Shown: positions 21,784-33,906 of the stretch, piece by piece
How positions within the stretch are numbered: position 1 is the first letter of the stretch
Layout of the letters: each line of letters begins with the position of its first letter
Assembly: GCA_036674765.1 (NCBI GenBank)
Contig: JARVKI010000003.1
Span: 620,001-684,000, forward strand
DNA: 64,000 nt
Source of the DNA: Seiridium cupressi
Taxonomy: Eukaryota > Ascomycota > Sordariomycetes > Amphisphaeriales > Sporocadaceae
Direction of reading: 5' to 3'
Notes under the pieces: model-generated
The model's input: the letters and a program-made list of their open reading frames with translations, nothing else
Databases searched by the model: none
Told to the model about the DNA's origin: nothing
Made by a program: the position numbers and the translations under genes

Positions 21784-24460
21784 CTAGAACAAAGTTTCAG
21801 GCAGAGCAAAGACCCTGTAGGTCTGTCCGTCGTGGCCCAACAAACATATCCTCGCCGAGATATGCCCACGCTCGGAACCGGTGTTTTTTACCTCCATATG
21901 TGTCGACGAGAAGCCATCCTCATTGGGAATTATCACATTGGGAAATACAGTAGTGACCTGCTCTGTGCTGAGCACATGCGGCTCTGCTTGCACCCATGGA
22001 TCGTACTTCTGGTAACCCAATTCAGTTGATTGGTGCGGGATTGTTATTACTCGGAGATGATCTACGACGCGGATTAGAAGACTGTCGGGTACGGCACTTA
22101 TGTATTCATTCTTACCTTGAAGGTGAAGGAGTACGAGCAAGGATTTATCATCAAGAAATTTCAGGTCGAAGACCTTGGCATCACCTAGCTTCAGGTGTGA
22201 GTGTTGAGTCACAACAGCACCACTTATTCCATTGACAATCACGACCTCCGTGCGGAATACGTGTACTGGAGAAAGTCAGCGGGGACTATGAAGCAGAGAC
22301 ACAAACTTCTTACCACTGTTTCCTTGACCTTCTTCAGTCAAGGCTGTGTACGTTGCTGCGTTGAAGTTCTGACCAGGTTAGTGGGGAAAACGTCAAGGGA
22401 TTAAGAGAGAAGGAAAAAAAAAAAAAGGGAAGACGGGGCGGGAACGGGGGGGTTAGTAGTCACTCACTCCTTCTTCCACTTTACACATTGTGATATCAAG
22501 CCTCGATACGTTCTGCTCTAACTTGATCCTCTGGAGCTGGCCAAATCGTACGCTGCGCTTCTTTGCTGCTGCGATACCTTCAAACATGACACCAGCATTG
22601 CTCATGAGAAGGGCTCCAAGGAATTCAACGTGTGGGACTACTGCAGCTTGCGGCTTTCCTTCTTCCTGTTTTTTTATCTGTTTGGCTAATACATCCAGCA
22701 GCGAAGTCACGTCCTCTGCCTTTGCGGAATCTCGTGCATAATCCTCCTCGGAGACTTTGCTGAGGTAGAATCTGAGCGGACTGGCAGGCATGCACTGCTG
22801 TATGTAAGTCAAAATCTTGCCATGCTCCATAGTTGCTTCCTTTTCTGTCAACTCCTCTGAGATTGTCGAGGATGCTAATCGATCAATTTCGTAGCGAAGC
22901 CAGGTCGAGAAGGAATGGAACAATTCAAGCTCTTCCATAACTAGCAGGAGAATCTTGTTCCCAACAAGCATCAAGCAGGATATAACATCCATCGCCCTGA
23001 TGATCTGGATGCTGGTAAATCCGATCTCGTCTTTGGAATCGTGAAAGCGAGCAATGCCAAGAAGGCGGCTCAAGATAATCGCTATCCTCTCGAGGGCCGG
23101 CAAGAAGTTTTCATGGACGAGATTTCTAAGGTTCTCGAGTCCAGAGACAACCGCCTTATCCCATCGCTTGTGCCCCTGCCACGAGATTAGACCAAAGTGA
23201 GACGACGGGTGAGCGACTTACTCGTTCTGCTAGTTGATCGACAAGCCATTCTTTGACCTCGGGGAACGTGTGGCCGGTCACGACCGTATGGTACATGGCT
23301 TTTCCAACATCCATTTCTCCGTACTTTCCCGTCTCTCGTAGTGTTTCGTTGATGCTGTCGAGGAACTTATGGGGAAGCTCTCGTGTTGAGTGCCATTCGT
23401 AGACCATGTGCGTCTGCACTTGTTTAATGTATCTCAATAGCTTCTGCAGGGTGGTCGTTTTCGATGCTAGGAGCGACAGGTTTTCCGGCGATGAGTGAAT
23501 GAATGTCAGGTCTATGGGAACCAGATACAACTCATTGGTTTTCTCATCTGTCGAGGGCTGAAACAGTAGCGAGTGTGTCGTGAGACTTGGATGAGATGCA
23601 TGCTGGGTCAATTTCAGAGGTGGCGCTGCATCTGGGGCTTCGGGCAGCTCGTGTACAGGTAGGCTGTAGTGAAAACTACCAATAAGAAAAGAGTCGTAAA
23701 TGCTGAGATGGATGCGTCCGTTATCCGTCCCTACAAGCATGACATCCACCAGAGCGGCTGTTTCCGGGGAGAACGGACGGAAAAGAAACTCGAGAGATGC
23801 TCTCGTGGTGAAGACGTACATGTCATCCCTTTGGCTCCGTCAGTACCAATGATCTCCGCCAAAATGGCCAAACGACATACCCAGAACCACCCGACGCCGG
23901 CAGGGGACTCAGCTTGGGCAGCGCCGTCTCTACCTCCAGAAACGCGAGCTCACGGGGTAAGTCAGGCTTGCCCTTCTTTTCACCGAGATTGAGATCCTCG
24001 AGCGACAGCCCTTGCCATGATGGATGAGAATTGGCTCGCGCAGGGGCTCGCTTCCCGGCCTGGTTCCTAGCCCAGCCAATGCAAGAGATTTTTGCCTCGC
24101 CAGCTTCACATATTGGGATCTGATGAACAGCCTTGCTATTCTCCAAGCCCATCAATCGCACGACGCCGTCGCTCCACCCCACCGCCAGGAACTCGCCTGT
24201 CGAGGGTTAGTCCCAGATCTCGCTCAGTACGCAGAGTGCTTACCGTCGGCCTTCCAACGTAGAGCCTCGACAGATTCTCTCTCCCCTCTCTGACTGCTCT
24301 TCACAACAGATTGGGCATTGGTACGCCATACTTCGAGCGTTTTGGAACCAGCTGCCCTGGCGAAAAGCTCAATGCTGGGGTTGTAGGTGAGCAAGCCGCC
24401 GTGGGGCTTGGGGTCTAGTTTTGTCTCGCTCAAAAGTTGCAAGATGATCGGCTCAGCCAT
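21784..24460 (-). CDS. APC4: Anaphase-promoting complex subunit 4 (Apc4/Cut20)
   Basis: Six exons: 24460-24244, 24196-23881, 23828-23222, 23175-22468, 22368-22314 and 22265-21784, giving 794 residues with all phases consistent. APC/C is the ubiquitin ligase that drives anaphase and mitotic exit; Apc4 is a scaffold subunit in its platform. The N-terminal WD40-like part contains the family signature SIELFARAAGSKTLEVWRT, LRWKADGEFLAVGWSDGVVRL and ISCIGW. The central four-helix domain includes WHSTRELPHKFLDSINETL, GHKRWDKAVVSGLENLRN and LGALLMSNAGVMFEGIAA. A 55 bp exon near the end codes for NFNAATYTALTEEGQGNS. The first intron is only 47 bp and the fourth contains a 13-base A tract. Length is normal for fungal Apc4. 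The gene sits head-to-tail upstream of coatomer delta. Confidence 0.93.
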
Positions 24461-24915
24461 ATTGATAGTGTGAAGCAGCGCGGATGGCGCATATGGTCAT
24501 TTTGCTACCGGCTTGAAACGGGGGTTCGTTTTCCTGCTATTGGTCGTTCATGACAGCAACGGGTCGCTGAGAAGGTGTGACGCGCTTGTTTTTGAAGGTG
24601 CACTCGAACACAGTGCTACTTGCACGCCTCGCCCTGCAGAGCGGGCACCATCACGGAAGGCAGCTCTAATACTCAAGCTATGTATTACACGTAAGAGTAT
24701 TTCAAATGCACGAAAATGGTCTGTAGTTCTTATAAATCCGGTCTTATACTCTCGTTAAGCTGAAGACTCTTGATTCACGTCACAGTGCGCTTGTATACGT
24801 GGTTGTATTTGGGTCATCGTAAGTCAATTCAGCAGTTTGTCTATGGGCCTCCAGCTTTCTGGTGAGCCTCTGCCCTCTGCACTATGCTGCATAATATCGC
24901 TCTTTTCAGCCTCGT
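24461..24915. other. Intergenic, tandem minus-strand genes
   Basis: 455 bp holding the APC4 promoter and the end of the coatomer delta transcript. Nothing else seen. Confidence 0.6.
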
Positions 24916-26628
24916 CTATTCAACCACATACGAATCCGCCACGGATCTGATATCCTTGGAGAAGGTGACCTCCTCGTTTTCTTCTATCAGTGCGACAGAA
25001 AGTACCTAAATCGTGAATTAGCACCGGATGACTTGGATTTCCGGCGGGGGTGGTTGGGATGCTTACATCAACGTCAATGAAAGGAGTTGTCTTGGAAAAC
25101 CTCACTTGCATGGGGAAGAATTCTTCCTCCCCGTCGGCTTGCGCTTCGAACTCGAATGAACCACTCGGCTCATCAGGGGTAACTGTGCCAATTGTCCACT
25201 CCAAGCTGTCGCCAGACACCTCGTATTGCGCGTCAAAGCTGGACACTGAGGGCTCGCTGGTCGAGTAGGGAATAGTTACGCTGACGTCCCTCAGCTCCTC
25301 GCCGCCGGTCAGTTCGTACTCGACAGTAAGGCCGTAATTGCCCTCAGATCCCTTATTAACCCAAACAGTGAACTGAATAGGCACAGCACTGGGGTCGTCG
25401 ACCTTGGGCGATGCTCTCCACCTGAGGACACCGACGGCGTTGTTTACGGGGAAGCCGCGTGCAACGTTGCTCATTTGAATCGTTTTGGAGCCGTTGAAAG
25501 CTGCCTTGTCCACATTTGGGTGTGTTCGGAACTGTGCACCATGGGAAGGCGTGGCTGACAGTGCGAGTTTGATCTTGGTCAAGCTTGGATCCGAGACTCG
25601 CAATGTGAGATCTCCACTGACGGAGAGGGAATTGACAGAGCCCTCCTTCGACAACTTGGCCGATATCGATTCGTTGACTGTGACATGGATGGCATCGCGG
25701 TCCAGGGTCGTTGATGCACGGGGCGCCGCAGGTTCGGCGACTGGAGCTGGGGAAGCAATGGGAACCAGGGGCGAGTCGTCAACGTCGGTGCCCATGTCCC
25801 CCCGTACACGCTCGAACATATCAGTGGTCTTGGACTTCTTTCCTAGCTGCATGCCCTTGCCCTTCATGGTGGTGGTCTTGAGCGTCGTCTTGTTCTTCTC
25901 GGCTTCATAGCTATCGTACGTATCGGTAGGCGTGGGTCGCGAGGGGGGAGTGTACGTCGGGTATACTGGAGTTCGTGGCACGCCCGCACGGCCACTCCTT
26001 GCTGATTCCTTGCGCTGCATTTCCAGTTGCTTGGCCTTGCGCTTCCGCTCCTCGGTAGCCTCCAATTCTTTGTTCTATGAACTTGTCAGTCGGCCAAGCC
26101 ATGCGCGTGGGGTACGATTCCCATACTCTTGCAATGATTTCCTGGATGCGCTCCTCGTGGGATTCCATTTCCAGGAAGGTCTTGATTTGACTAATGGTCA
26201 GGTTTTCCCTATAGCCCAGGGTGACGAGCTCGTCGAATGCGCTAAGCAGTTCGTAGGCATTCTTCAGGATTTCTCTCTCGTCCAGACTCTTGCATGTGCT
26301 AGACACGACTTGGGCGAACAGGTGGAGGGAGTCGATGTCCTGCAAGATGTTGGACTGGCGGTTCGTGATGAGGACCATGTAGAGTTCGTCGAGGGGTTGG
26401 TAGACGAAGCGAACATTGTCCTGCTCGACGGTGGTGTGCTGGGTGCCCGTGTCTGCAAGCTTGGGGAAGGATGCAAGCAGGGCCTCGATTCGTGATCTGG
26501 GCATCTCACGGAACTGCCTCGAGAGGACAGCTTTGCCCCCGCGGGTGCAAATAGATGCAGCAAGGACGACCTGAAAAGCCCATGTCAATAGCAAGATATT
26601 GAAGGGAAAGGCTGCATTGACTTACCAT
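24916..26628 (-). CDS. RET2: Coatomer subunit delta (delta-COP)
   Basis: Four exons: 26628-26626, 26570-26127, 26074-25067 and 25005-24916, giving 514 residues. The first coding exon is only the ATG; GTAAGT follows directly, and the second exon begins VVLAASICTRGGKAVLSRQFRE, the canonical delta-COP start. Delta-COP belongs to the F-subcomplex of the COPI coat, which returns proteins from the Golgi to the endoplasmic reticulum. The N-terminal longin-like domain (about 1-140) is followed by a helical linker ending KRKAKQLEMQRKE, a disordered linker with FERVRGDMG, and a C-terminal mu-homology domain from about residue 260 (AIHVTVNESISAKLSKEG, IQMSNVARGFPVNNAVGVLRW, FTVWVNKGSEGNYGLTVEYE). The final exon codes for VLSVALIEENEEVTFSKDIR. 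Length is normal for the family. Confidence 0.96.
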
Positions 26629-27929
26629 CTTGATTCGTGATGTCCTGGGCTACCAACAAAGAGGAAGAGGAGTGGCGTGGGAGCAGAGGGTCGGCTTGGG
26701 CAATTCAGGAGATGTTCACGATATGCGCAAATGCAATGTAGCTTTCGGGGGATCAAGCCAATTCACCCTAAATGATACATGGTCAGGCCAAATGTCCACC
26801 GTGGTGGGATTGGGAACAAATGTGGCTGCTGATTTGTGGCACACGTTTTAAAGTGGAACAGAAAGCCACAATTTCTCCTCTAGCCTGCCTAACAGACCAT
26901 TTAACCTATCGAGTAGTGAGATGCATTACGTTACTGTGACCAAGATCATCCCCCGGGGGGTCCAGGGCCTAAAGCTAGACTACTCCAGGCGTCTGCTCTG
27001 CCTGTGACAGGAGCTTCAGAGGGGTCGCCGAGGTTTTCCCATGCTGGCAGACTGGAATGGAACATTGAATCTGCGCCGCGCTCTGGAATGGGGACCGCGC
27101 CTTGGAAAGTGCCCGTGTAAACTGAAGCCCAACTCCATCTACCAGGCAGCTTTTGTCCCCTCCAACCTGTCCTTGTGATACTCAACTGGAATTCGTCATC
27201 TTCACATCATATTGGTCGCCTGCTTCTCTTTTCTTTGCGGCGTGTGCCAAAGCTCTCGAATTATCCCATCTGCCCTACCAACGAGACTCGGATTGTGAAT
27301 TAAAGCTCCGTGAAGAGCTACGTGTGGCTACGCAAGCGTGTGCATCACGCCGCTGTCCCCCCGAAGAGCTTGGTCTATGGTATACCATACCGTGTATCTG
27401 AAGGCTCTCCCTGTTAACGAATCGTCGACCATAATCGACCTGGACCTGAACAGGGCCTCATCAAGCCGAGAATAATCGCCGTTAGCGAAGCGGCCTCCTT
27501 GCCAATAGGAACGGCATAACAAGCAACTGTCCGACGACGACAAAGCACCATACCACGAACGTATCGTCGATTATTCTCACCTGAGTGTGCATAGATGACA
27601 GTTTCCTTACCATCGACAATCGCCACCAATGTGTTGCGCTTTGAGGGTTATATTAAGTAGACGCAATCCTGATTCTGACAAATTATAACTTGTGTTTAAT
27701 CACACTCACCGAGCTCGTCAAAGGGGAAGGACCTGAACCCCAAGTTCAACCTCGCTTTGTTTGCGAAGAGACACCTTTCTGGATGCACCCCGTTTTGTCT
27801 TATTGACAGCCGATATTGTCCCCTCCATATCCACGACCTGATCTTGCCTTTACCCATTCCTCCATCGGCCAAGCGCTCCATACATCTTTCATTGCACAAG
27901 GCCCCTGCGACTGCTTCACTGTGTTCAAT
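26629..27929. promoter_or_regulatory. Divergent intergenic region between coatomer delta and the acidic protein gene
   Basis: 1.3 kb that must hold promoters for both genes. No TATA or CCAAT element stands out, and no gene is seen; short frames on both strands overlap each other and resemble nothing. Confidence 0.5.
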
Positions 27930-30730
27930 ATGTCGGGCGAAGAAATGGAAATCAGCACGGACTTGGGCCATCATGCTCTTGGCGAAGATATCGATATCGA
28001 CCTCGAGTTTGCCGTGGGCCAACACGATGAGGACTTGGAGCTCGGAGACTACAATCAAGCCGAAGAGTTCCAGCATTTCAACTCGGACAACAGAGACGAG
28101 TTGATGGCAGAGGACGACAATGCTCCCTACGGCATGGCTGACGCTGATGACATCAACTACGACGAAACTGCTGTCGCAGCAGCTGATTACGATATCATCA
28201 TTGGTGACACTGACGGTTATCCATGGCAAGGGGACGATGCACTGAACAATCAGGAGGAGGACATCCCCGCAGACTGGGAGCAGAATGCCAGCCACTTCAA
28301 TGCTGAAGACCACGAGTCCAGCTTAGCGCACGTGAACCTGACAGGTTCTCCTCCCCAAGCTCAACCTCCGGTTTTAGAGTCCTTAGTTCGAGACCAGCTC
28401 GAAGAGGTCCCAGAGCCCTTTCAAGCAGTCGGTGAAACCGTTGACGGGGGACGAGTTGCCGGGGTGGATGCCAACGTAGACGCAACCGCGAACCAAGAAT
28501 CGGAAACCATGTCTAACAAGGTGGTCGAGGGCGATGCTGCTGCTAGAGATAAAACGCCAGCTGACGCAGACCAGCACCTCGTATCTCTCGATATCCTGCA
28601 AACCGGGGAGCAAACAGGTCTGGAAGATTCCCATCGTGTCGGCGAGCCAGGGCTTGCCACAAGGGACAGCGAGTCGTCAGACCCAGCTGGTAGATTAGGA
28701 GTCGATGAAAATCATGCCAAGAGCCTCGAAGGTGAGGAAGACGAAAACCATGCCAAAAGCCTCGAGGATGAGGAAGACGAAATTGGGTACGATCAAGAAG
28801 ACGAAGAGGGCGTCACCGAAGAGGGATTTACGTCCATCACAGACACCAATATAGAATTAAATGACCCCGGCAAGGTAGTGGATCAAGCGATTGCAACCGG
28901 AGAGGACGAAGTGCTTGCGGCTGGCTACAATGACTTTACTGCTGATGAATATCAGTTGGGTGATGACTCATTCGGAAATGTTGAGGAGCACAGCGTCCAA
29001 GACCCTGGCGAGCAGGGCATCGAAGAGGCCGAGCCTGGACAACAACATGGCTCGCCAGTACTCAGCAGCCACGGGGACTTCACCAATGTCGAGGGTGATG
29101 GCTCGGAAGATAGAGACCGAGATGGAACTGATGCCGGAAATGTGGCCGAGGACATGAGTTTGATTGCCAGTCGTCATACCATGGTCGTTCACTACGGCGA
29201 AACCGACTATCGACTCTTTGCCAACGAACCAGAGGATGACCCGAGCGAGTACTTCTTCAAGGACCTTTCAGGTCTAGACCTACCACTTGCAGATTTTTTG
29301 TCAGGAATTCGAAGTGTCATCTCAGAGGAAGTCTCGCCTCTCGATGAGCTTGTCTTGCATATCGACGGCCTCGGACTTGAGTTTGGAGAGGTGAGTTGTT
29401 CTTTCACAGTTTCTAATGGCATTTACTGACATCTTTGGCAGAGCATGACACGGCAGGTTCTCGATGAATACACGTTCGGGCACATCCTATCCCTCTATGA
29501 CACCCTTGTACAGAACGATACTGCCGGAGAGGTCGTGGATGCCCCGGAGCTCTACATGTATCTGATGGTAAGACCGAACTGCTTACAGCGCCTCAAGGCA
29601 CTACAAGTCCAGGCAGCTTCCGGCAGGAGTATGACCGATGTGGCGGTATATCGGGATGCATCTCCTGCACCAGAAAACGGCACTGGTGACGGTTTCGAGG
29701 CTCTCACAGTCACTCCCGACTACAATGAGGAAGAGTTCTATGACAACCAAGGACAGTCAGACGAAGAGCACCTTTCTCGCGAGCATAGCGCAGATGAGAC
29801 TGGATTGAGCGCGTCCCAAGAGATTCAAGTGTCACAACACGATGGCGACGACAACGATGAAGAAGGCCCGGAGGACACGGAGGCGTTGTCAGGCGATCAA
29901 ATTGAAGATGCCGTTGAAGATGTCGTTGACTACGATAATCTCGACCTTTCGCCGTCTCAGCAGGGTAATACTCCATATTCCTTCAGCTCTCCCATTCCCC
30001 CCTATTGTACTGGTATGGTCGAATGTCAGTGCGACACATGCTGGCTTCAGCGAGTCGAGGCCGACTTTGCACCACCTAGCTCGCTCCATCACAAGCGGCC
30101 TGCAATTTTGTCCTTCCTCAGCGGCACTTCAAGCGATAGTGCGCCGTTGCAGGATGCGAACCGCATAGGACTCGAGATCCATCCAGAAACGTATTTCAAG
30201 CATGGGCCATCAAATGCTAACGGCTGCCACTTTGAAGATCAGGCAAACACTACTACTAATGACCCCACAACTGCAGTCGAGACGACCTTGGATGGCGATC
30301 ATAGCCCGACGAATGCGCGCGATGCTGTCCCCGCCATTGGAGAACAGCCTGAATTCCCTCCCTCCGAAGCCACCAGTGCTACTGTTACCCTAGACGAAGA
30401 TCAGAACGACGAAATCGACTACGACGAGAACGACTTCGGTGTCAGCAGAGACGTCCGTGAAGCCTTTGACGCAGCGGCAGCCCCTTCTACAAAGTTGGCG
30501 GCGCCTGTCGACGAAGAAATATCCTGGGAATCCGAGAATGAGGAAGCGCGAAATGAGCAACCCATAGCTTCCAAACCGTCTGAACAAGTGTCCACGACGC
30601 CTGCAAAAAGAACGCGCTCGGGCTCAGACATCACCGCAATCACTGGTGATCGGAAAGGTATGTTTCATAACCCTCCAAATCGATCATCATTCACTAACGT
30701 GTCATAGATGTCAAGCGTCAACGATCCTGA
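27930..30730 (+). CDS. Large acidic disordered protein with one conserved island, function unknown
   Basis: Three exons, 27930-29390, 29442-30657 and 30708-30730, give 899 residues. The last exon adds only DVKRQRS and a stop, so the protein ends in a basic KRTRSGSD...KRQRS tail that could be a nuclear localisation signal. The ATG at 27930 is the first in frame; the open frame before it has only TTG. Most of the chain is disordered and very rich in D and E. One compact region, about residues 410-550 and split by the first intron, has hydrophobic patterning: MVVHYGETDYRLF, DPSEYFFKDLSGLDLPLADF, LDELVLHIDGLGLEF and, after the intron, ELYMYLMVRPNCLQRLKAL. A CxCxxC motif (ECQCDTCWLQRVEADF) near residue 675 and repeated DEIDYDENDF-type acidic motifs follow. 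Such proteins occur across moulds under the name 'glutamic acid-rich protein'. I know no function. Confidence 0.85.
28704..28775 (+). repeat. Tandem 36 bp duplication coding for a 12-residue repeat
   Basis: Two adjacent in-frame copies, DENHAKSLEGEE and DENHAKSLEDEE, at 28704-28739 and 28740-28775. They differ at one residue and at a few synonymous bases, so the duplication is not brand new. Confidence 0.9.
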
Positions 30731-33700
30731 GCACCGTGATTTCTCAGGTTTCCACTATCGACTGCATAACCCTGGGTCCATTGCTACCACCACTGCAATC
30801 CTTCGCAAGGCAGCAAGTACAGACGCCGGTCCTTTCGTAATACGGCCACTGCAGCGTCTAAAGTATCAGCCCAACCACGGATCACCCCAACTATGCGACA
30901 TGTTACTAACAAACAGAAAATCAAACGCAGACCTGGTATAGTGACAGATCTGCTGGTAAGTCCCCTTGTTTCGTCGGCCACTTTACAGCGTTGATTTTCC
31001 TCTGTTCTCTGATCAGAAGAGACCGAAAGCCTCTCGATCAGGCTCAATTTACATTCCCTAGTCCCGATACCCCTATTTATGGTTTACATGGTCGAAATGA
31101 AGACCATCCTCAGGTGTCAAGGATTAGTAGGTGATTGTAGTGAACCGGCAGCATTCATAAGGTGTTTTTGGCGTATGAGGGAAGGATGAAAATCTGCCAT
31201 TCAAGAGGAAAATAGCGGTCGCGCTGGGATAACAAGAGTGATTTCAGATTCTACTCGGGGGCTGCATGGCAGGACCTGATAATTGTTGAGGGCATAGAAC
31301 CCTCTATCTGGAAGTATCAAAGCTTGGGGAATCCAGCATAGTACTGAGATACCCCAGTCAGCTAGCTCGGTTTTCTGGATCTCGTCGAATGTCAAATAGA
31401 AACTCAGTAGCTGAGCTTAGGATATTTGGCACATGTACCATCGATATGGCCAAGCGCTTCACGGCCCATCCTTCTTGCTCTGGTGAAATATAGGAGGCAG
31501 AGAACATGAACGGTAGTCTCTGTTGATTGGCAAGATCTGCGCACACGGACTTGCCGCATCTTAGCTTCCTTTAGCAACAAGCAGATATCATACTTGAGCC
31601 ATCAGCTGCTACCTCGCGGGGAGTCATTCAATAACGAAGATCACATGTAGTTTACTTTCAATGGTGAACACGCTGAATCGGAGGTTACCTATAAATTGAT
31701 GCCAAGACTATATATGGTGTACGCTAACTGTGATTTCAAGAACCATGGCCCCACTACATTCATGTACACAATGGAGCAACATTGCAATTGAGTTAGATGA
31801 ACAAGCCTTGCAATTTCTGGGATATGGCATTGATATCTGCGAGGCCCCTGTAGAAAAAGACGTGGCCACTGCTTGGTCAGACACAGCAATTAACTGCTGG
31901 TTGTGCCACTTGGGATTGAGCATATGAATTGGCCAAACAAATTGAAACGATCTATAAGCACGCACGTTCCAGTAGCCGGCCTGCTATCGAGTTGCCAGCC
32001 CTGGCTGGCTGCTTCATGGTGGGCGACACAACCGTTGAGGCTATCAGGACACGAGATAGTCAAAGAGCTATGGGCGCTTGCTGTCCCGGGCCTGCAGCAG
32101 CCCGCACAGTCGTCATCGCCAATTTCGTATCAGCCGAGCTATGCCAAAAGGTTAGACTACACGTCAGCTGAGATGGGTCCAAAAATACGAGTAGGGCTTG
32201 CACTGCCGAGCTGTGGGTAGAGCGATTGGAGGCCGGGTTGGTTAGTGCTTCGTTTGACGTCCAGTGGTGCGAGCAATGGCACCGCCGCTGCTCTGAAGTC
32301 GACCTAACGCCGGGCGCCGCGCGCTGAACGCGCAGCCTTGGGAGCCAGGAGCCTTTGCATGGCCCAGCCGCGGATTATGAACGGCGCCGGGTCTGTTTTG
32401 CTCCCTCCCGTGGCAGCTGTAGATCGGGCCACTTGGGAAGAAAAGAATGGGAAAAAGTCTTGCGTAACTCGATAGTCAGTTATGTACAATATGTATGTAC
32501 ATCATCTAGTCTAGGAACCTTTAAGCAGGAGGTGATTAGCGCCGGCGTCAAACTTTGGTCACAAAGTCTACCCGTTACCATCAACGCATGTAACAGGGAC
32601 GGTCACAAGCGAGGAGGCTGTGCACATGGCGACCCTCGGTCCCATCTGGCCTAGTGCCCGTGAAGCAGTTCGAGGAAGTTTCAGAAACGAACCGGCCAGA
32701 TAAAAAGTTTCAACAATGGGGTACCCGTCTCTACGGCCTAAGTCAGAGAACAAAGATGAAATGTGCCAGCCTCTCCCTAGCTAGAGCAAAAGGAAGCGGA
32801 CAAAGCAACAGGCCCTTCTCGCTTGAATGAAAGTGATCACCATCTTGTCCCCAGCAATCTTTGGCTTTTGTTCCCGTTTACAGCCCGCCCTTATCCCCCC
32901 CCCCCCCCCAGCCAGCCAGCGGCCCTGTCCTTGTCACAGTCACAGGGGTGCAGATTGCAGAAAGCGCTCCGCACATGGTATGTACCTGATTCGAAATCTC
33001 CGACGTGAGAGAACATACCATTACTCCCTCTCGAGTTTTGGCAGATGGTGGAAATCGTGACCTGGCCTTGCCCGACTCTTGCCCCCGTTTTTATCTGCTC
33101 TTCCCATCGACGAGGCTTGGCACAGAAAGTCTGGAGCGTCCCCATCAGAATCTGCGTCGCCGCTGGAGCCAGGGGTCAGACTACTACGTAGTAGGTACGA
33201 AGGTACGGCCTTGGACGGCTCTAAACCTTGAAACCAGAAGCAAGCCAGAATCAACCCACCCTCTCTGGAGTCGCCCGCGCTACGGTTACGCCTCTTCACA
33301 GACCTAACGAGTACATTACACTTCAAGCCTGTCCCACCATCAATCCAGGTATCGACTGCGCATCTCCACGCACGTCCCAAGCCTAAACACTAACAAGCCA
33401 TTTGTCCACGAAACCACACAATCCCATCCATCCTGCGCAAGGACACATTTTACCACCATCCCTTCCAGACTCCTGCTTGGTCGCAAACTCCGACCTGCCG
33501 ACCTTTCCCTCGGACGACTGCGCAGAGATCGCGACCTGCTTCATCCCGATTCTGCACCCACTTTGATCGCCAGACCAGCACCGCTGCTCCTTGGCCACGT
33601 CCATCGCTATCGCTTACGCCCATTCATTCATTTAGCGTGCGCATCGCTCCCACTGTATTGAACCACCGTCCGCTAGACTTTCACGGACTCCGACAGACGA

Positions 33701-33906
33701 GTGCTGTGTCTCTGACGGGACTACGAACCAGCGCCTACGCCCGATACCTCATTTGCCGACGAGAATCTGGTTGAACAACTGCCACCGCCGTCACCCTCGC
33801 CAGGCGCGAGCACTCTGAACCCTTATCCGCATCGCATTCCGCCGCGGTTGGAAGTTTCCTCCAAAGATTCATAGGCATCAAATCGCCGCCGGCGCATCTT
33901 TTGGCG
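30731..33906. other. Large intergenic region, no supported gene
   Basis: About 3.2 kb on both sides of a 15-base C tract at 32895-32909. From about 33300 to 33900 the sequence is C-rich and pyrimidine-rich on the plus strand with few G runs, as in a long fungal 5' UTR, so the transporter gene probably has a long leader. The earlier part has only short unrelated frames. Confidence 0.5.
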
